A stretch of 64,000 nucleotides of DNA from Tritonibacter litoralis (GTDB lineage: Bacteria; Pseudomonadota; Alphaproteobacteria; Rhodobacterales; Rhodobacteraceae), in the NCBI RefSeq assembly GCF_009496005.1, contig NZ_WIBF01000013.1, positions 79,900 to 143,899 on the forward strand, given 5' to 3'. The notes under the pieces were generated by a model. That model ran no database searches. It worked only from the letters and a program-made list of their open reading frames with translations, and was not told where the DNA came from. How positions within the stretch are numbered: the stretch's first letter is position 1; each line of letters starts with the position of its first letter. The translations under genes and the position numbers were made by a program. Shown here piece by piece: positions 61,413 to 64,000 of this stretch.

Positions 61413-63485
61413 TCAGAACCGGATGGTGTAGCTGGCAGAGATCGACCGCCCTGGCGCTTTGACGTAGTAATAGTCGTCATAGCCATAAGCCTGCACCGAA
61501 TAGGACTGCATCAGAACAGGAACGTAGTCCTCGTCCAGCAGGTTGTTGATGCCGATGCGTAGAACGCCCGGTCCAATATCAAGCTGCGCGCTGGCGTCCA
61601 AAACGGTGTAGCTTTCAATGGTTTGCAATCCGGTGAATTGGTTCGAGTCCGGGTTGCGACCGCCAGAGTGCAACGCGTCCAGGCGGTAGTTGGACCAACT
61701 GTTTGGCGCAAAATTTACGTAGGCTGTGAATTTGGTGGGTGGAATACGGTCAGATCCCAGATCGCTGTCGCGGCTGCCGTCTCCATCAGTGTCATACTCG
61801 CCTTCCAAAAACGTGGCAGTACCACCAATCGCCCATTGATCATTGATCGCGTAGTCAGCGGTCAACTCGATCCCTCGAATCCTCTCAGGTGCCAGAACCA
61901 AATTGAGGTTCGCATCATAGGTCTCGCCTGCGTTGGATTCACTTTGGAAAATCGCTGCCGAGTAATCAAAGGCACCATTGCCACCACGCAGACCCAGTTC
62001 GTAACTCTCTGTACGCTGGCCTTCACCATCAATGGCATCCACTGTCGCAAATGTGGAATCCGACAGCGCGCGCGACAATGCGCCCAATTGGAAGGTTTCC
62101 GCATAGCCACCGAATACCGTCACAGAAGGAGCAACAGCATAAGACGCCGACAGGTTCCAAAGCGGTTCGCGATACTTCACCTCGCCTCCGGTGATCGCGA
62201 CAGAGGAACTGTTTACAAAGTCGGCAATATCGACGTCCAGAACTTCATACCGCAAGCCACCGGTGACGCTCAGCGGTCCTGCATCATAGGTTAGCTGCGC
62301 AAAAGGTGCATAACCTGTCATCTCCATGTCCGGCGTTGTGGCGACAGGCGTGTCGATCGGGTTCACCACGGTTTTATCCCGAATGAGATCTAGCCCCCAC
62401 ACAAGGTTTGTGGCCCCAGACAATGGGGTATTAAACGTCGCCCGCGCGCCGGTTTTCTGGCTTTCGGTTTCATACTGCGGGTATTGAAAGCCAAGAAATT
62501 CTGTGCGGGTGAAGGTTGTGGTGCGGTCGTTGTGATAGACTTGTAGGTCTAGCGTACCGCCCAGGATGTCTTCGTTGATGTATTTGGCCGAGAAGCTGCG
62601 GTTTGTATTTCCCGGTGTCTTGGTGTTGAGATTGCCACGGCTTGGTGTCGCACCAGTATTGTTCTCAATGCTACCTCCACCGACGACACCTGCGTAATCA
62701 CTGTCTTGTTCGTAATCATAAAGATTGGCAGAGAATTCTAGCCGCTGGTTGTTCTCAAGATCCACGCCTGCTTTCAGCAAAAGATTGTAGGCGCTGATAT
62801 CGTCGGTTCCGCCTTGCGCACCATAGCTGTCCGGCGGGCGCCGTTCGCCACTCGCGCCAAAGGAACTGCCGGTTTGTTCCGTACCAAAGGACAGAAGGTA
62901 GTCATATTTTCCGGTCTTTTTCGCAGTGGTTGCTTGGAAGTTATAGGACAGCGAGTCTCCGACATTTTCTTCCTGAAACCGCAGGCCAAAAGACACTTCG
63001 GACGATTGTTCCCCGTCTTTTGGCGATTTGGTGATAATGTTCACCAGGCCACCCGCTCCCCCAAATCCGTAGGCTGCCGTAGTGCCGCGAATGACTTCGA
63101 TTTTCTCGACAGCTGAAAGACCAATGCTGTTGAGCGCGCGATAGTCATTGTTCAACGTGTTGGTCTGGGGAATGCCATCAATCAGTGTGAGGAAGTTCCG
63201 CCCCCGCAAAGTTTGACCATAGTCGGTCAGGTTTTCAGTTGGCACCGCAAAGCCGGGCACAGTTTTACCAAGCAGGTCACCGACCTGCGTGTTAACCGAG
63301 GCACGTTCCTCTATCGTATCTTCGGTGATAACCGAAATCGAGGCTGTGCTTTCTTCGATCGTGGTCTCGGTTCCCCGCACTGTAGAAACCACGATTTCAT
63401 CGAGAGTGTAAACTTGTTCTTCCTGCGCAATGGCAGAGGAAGCCGCAACAAGCGCGAGCACGCTGGCAGTCGTCCAAATTTGCAT
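61413..63485 (-). CDS. TonB-dependent siderophore receptor
   Basis: Outer-membrane receptor of 690 aa. From the ATG at 63485 it has a signal peptide (ASVLALVAASSAIAQE), a TonB box in YTLDEIVVSTV, a plug (TVPGFAVPTENLTDYGQTLR then GRNFLTLIDGIPQTN; VEKIEVIRGTTAAYGFGGAG), and a barrel ending in GRSISASYTIRF with terminal Phe. The open frame continues upstream into a broken transposase, but GGGAAA before 63485 and the signal peptide settle the start. It is the first gene of the iron operon. Confidence 0.92.
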   Translation of the reverse strand: MQIWTTASVLALVAASSAIAQEEQVYTLDEIVVSTVRGTETTIEESTASISVITEDTIEERASVNTQVGDLLGKTVPGFAVPTENLTDYGQTLRGRNFLTLIDGIPQTNTLNNDYRALNSIGLSAVEKIEVIRGTTAAYGFGGAGGLVNIITKSPKDGEQSSEVSFGLRFQEENVGDSLSYNFQATTAKKTGKYDYLLSFGTEQTGSSFGASGERRPPDSYGAQGGTDDISAYNLLLKAGVDLENNQRLEFSANLYDYEQDSDYAGVVGGGSIENNTGATPSRGNLNTKTPGNTNRSFSAKYINEDILGGTLDLQVYHNDRTTTFTRTEFLGFQYPQYETESQKTGARATFNTPLSGATNLVWGLDLIRDKTVVNPIDTPVATTPDMEMTGYAPFAQLTYDAGPLSVTGGLRYEVLDVDIADFVNSSSVAITGGEVKYREPLWNLSASYAVAPSVTVFGGYAETFQLGALSRALSDSTFATVDAIDGEGQRTESYELGLRGGNGAFDYSAAIFQSESNAGETYDANLNLVLAPERIRGIELTADYAINDQWAIGGTATFLEGEYDTDGDGSRDSDLGSDRIPPTKFTAYVNFAPNSWSNYRLDALHSGGRNPDSNQFTGLQTIESYTVLDASAQLDIGPGVLRIGINNLLDEDYVPVLMQSYSVQAYGYDDYYYVKAPGRSISASYTIRF

Positions 63486-63571
63486 AGATTTTCCCTGTCC
63501 GCTGGGAGGTATATTTGTTTTTCCTGGCGGAGCGCTGGGTCTGAGACGCACGCTTAACAAAGATAGGGAAA

Positions 63572-63579
63572 CAGTCAAC
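63572..63579 (-). promoter_or_regulatory. Shared motif GTTGACTG upstream of the siderophore receptor
   Basis: On the minus strand GTTGACTG lies about 90 bases before the receptor start; the same octamer is part of the palindrome before the other TonB receptor (42026-42033). A full palindrome is not seen here, so it is only a candidate iron-type regulatory element. Confidence 0.3.
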
Positions 63580-63598
63580 AATAAAAGTGAGCAATATA

Positions 63599-64000
63599 TC
63601 ACATTTTGAAAGATGTAACTCGCCATAGTCTTTGAGACAGGCAACAATGTTTTGCTAAGCTTAGGACACACAGCCCGTAAATGATGAGGGTTGCCAAAGC
63701 GATTGCCGACAAGAAGACCTTTGGGCGCCTGTCTTGTCGTGCCAAAACCCGCCGCCAGTCCTTCAGCCTGCCAAACATGATTTCGATACAGTTGCGCCGC
63801 TTGTATCTGCGCTTGTCGTATTTGACGGTTTTCTTGCGCTGTTTTCGACCGAGTATGCAGGCGCGTATCTTTTTTTGCAACGCGTCTCTGAACCAGTCGG
63901 CATCGTAGCCGCGGTCCCCAAGCTGATGGGGTGGATGGCTCCTGCTTCAACCGGCGTCGCAATGCGCCATAGTGCAGGTGTCAAAATCTGCTTATGAGAG
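63599..64000 (-). pseudogene. Broken IS5-family transposase, C-terminal part
   Basis: The frame from 63946 reads LGDRGYDADWFRDALQKKIR, then KYDKRRYKRRNCIEIMFGRL and KDWRRVLARQDRRPKVFLSA, the typical end of IS5/IS427-type DDE transposases. Upstream of 63946 the frame is blocked by a stop and related residues (YGALRRRLKQEP) lie in another frame, so there is a frameshift. It runs to the window edge. No terminal inverted repeat was found after it. Confidence 0.8.

Noticed and set aside
63486..63962. N-terminal extension of the siderophore receptor by 159 residues
   Set aside because: The extension is a frame-shifted reading of the IS5-family transposase; the signal peptide and ribosome site place the start at 63485.

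Overview
The window looks like chromosome from a Rhodobacterales (roseobacter-type) alphaproteobacterium. The block murA - DUF2948 - hisD - UPF0262 - low-molecular-weight phosphatase, followed by infA - maf - short RNase E/G - yacG, is a gene order typical of that group. The TRAP transporter, RpiR regulator and N-formylglutamate amidohydrolase fit as well. No genus can be assigned from sequence reading alone.

Layout. 1-4503: end of a TRAP transporter operon with an amidohydrolase, a divergent RpiR/SIS regulator and a nitrate-sensing-type chemoreceptor. 4845-13448: tRNA-Thr and the conserved housekeeping block (cell wall, histidine synthesis, translation initiation, RNA processing). 13527-19462: a tRNA-Phe gene followed at once by a tyrosine recombinase, two small genes, a 0.9 kb non-coding stretch crowded with hairpins, and a 918-aa family B DNA polymerase with the traits of primer-independent PolB (piPolB). 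I read this as a pipolin, a self-replicating integrative element inserted at tRNA-Phe. 19647-32566: accessory DNA continues with an EEP-type nuclease plus polytopic membrane protein pair, a serine recombinase, a P-loop ATPase, an 8-bp tandem repeat, several unknown genes and dispersed repeats. 32576-39209: an orphan type VI secretion cargo module (PAAR, unknown genes, PoNi-like immunity, PoNe-like DNase effector, small unknown protein, VgrG). A 297-bp piece of the serine recombinase gene is repeated in the same orientation 17 kb away at 39337-39633, where it is cut by an IS5-family end. It brackets the region 22.3-39.6 kb.

39747-47628: a TonB-dependent receptor and a 1725-aa RTX/VCBS/cadherin protein with a glycoside-hydrolase-like core, probably exported by a type I system. 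48629-55426: a TetR-linked operon (haloalkane-dehalogenase-like hydrolase, membrane protein, beta-carbonic anhydrase, NmrA-type protein) and a LysR-linked operon (two small alpha/beta-barrel-like proteins and an exported haloalkane dehalogenase). 55654-55769: a frameshifted integrase tail. 55938-63485: a six-gene iron-siderophore operon running receptor - ATPase - binding protein - fused FhuB-type permease - TetR - DUF2218/siderophore-interacting ferric reductase. The window ends in a broken IS5-family transposase.

The most notable part is the piPolB element with its hairpin-rich non-coding locus; the T6SS effector/immunity island and the giant RTX enzyme come next. Family names rest on motifs read by eye; no database search was possible.
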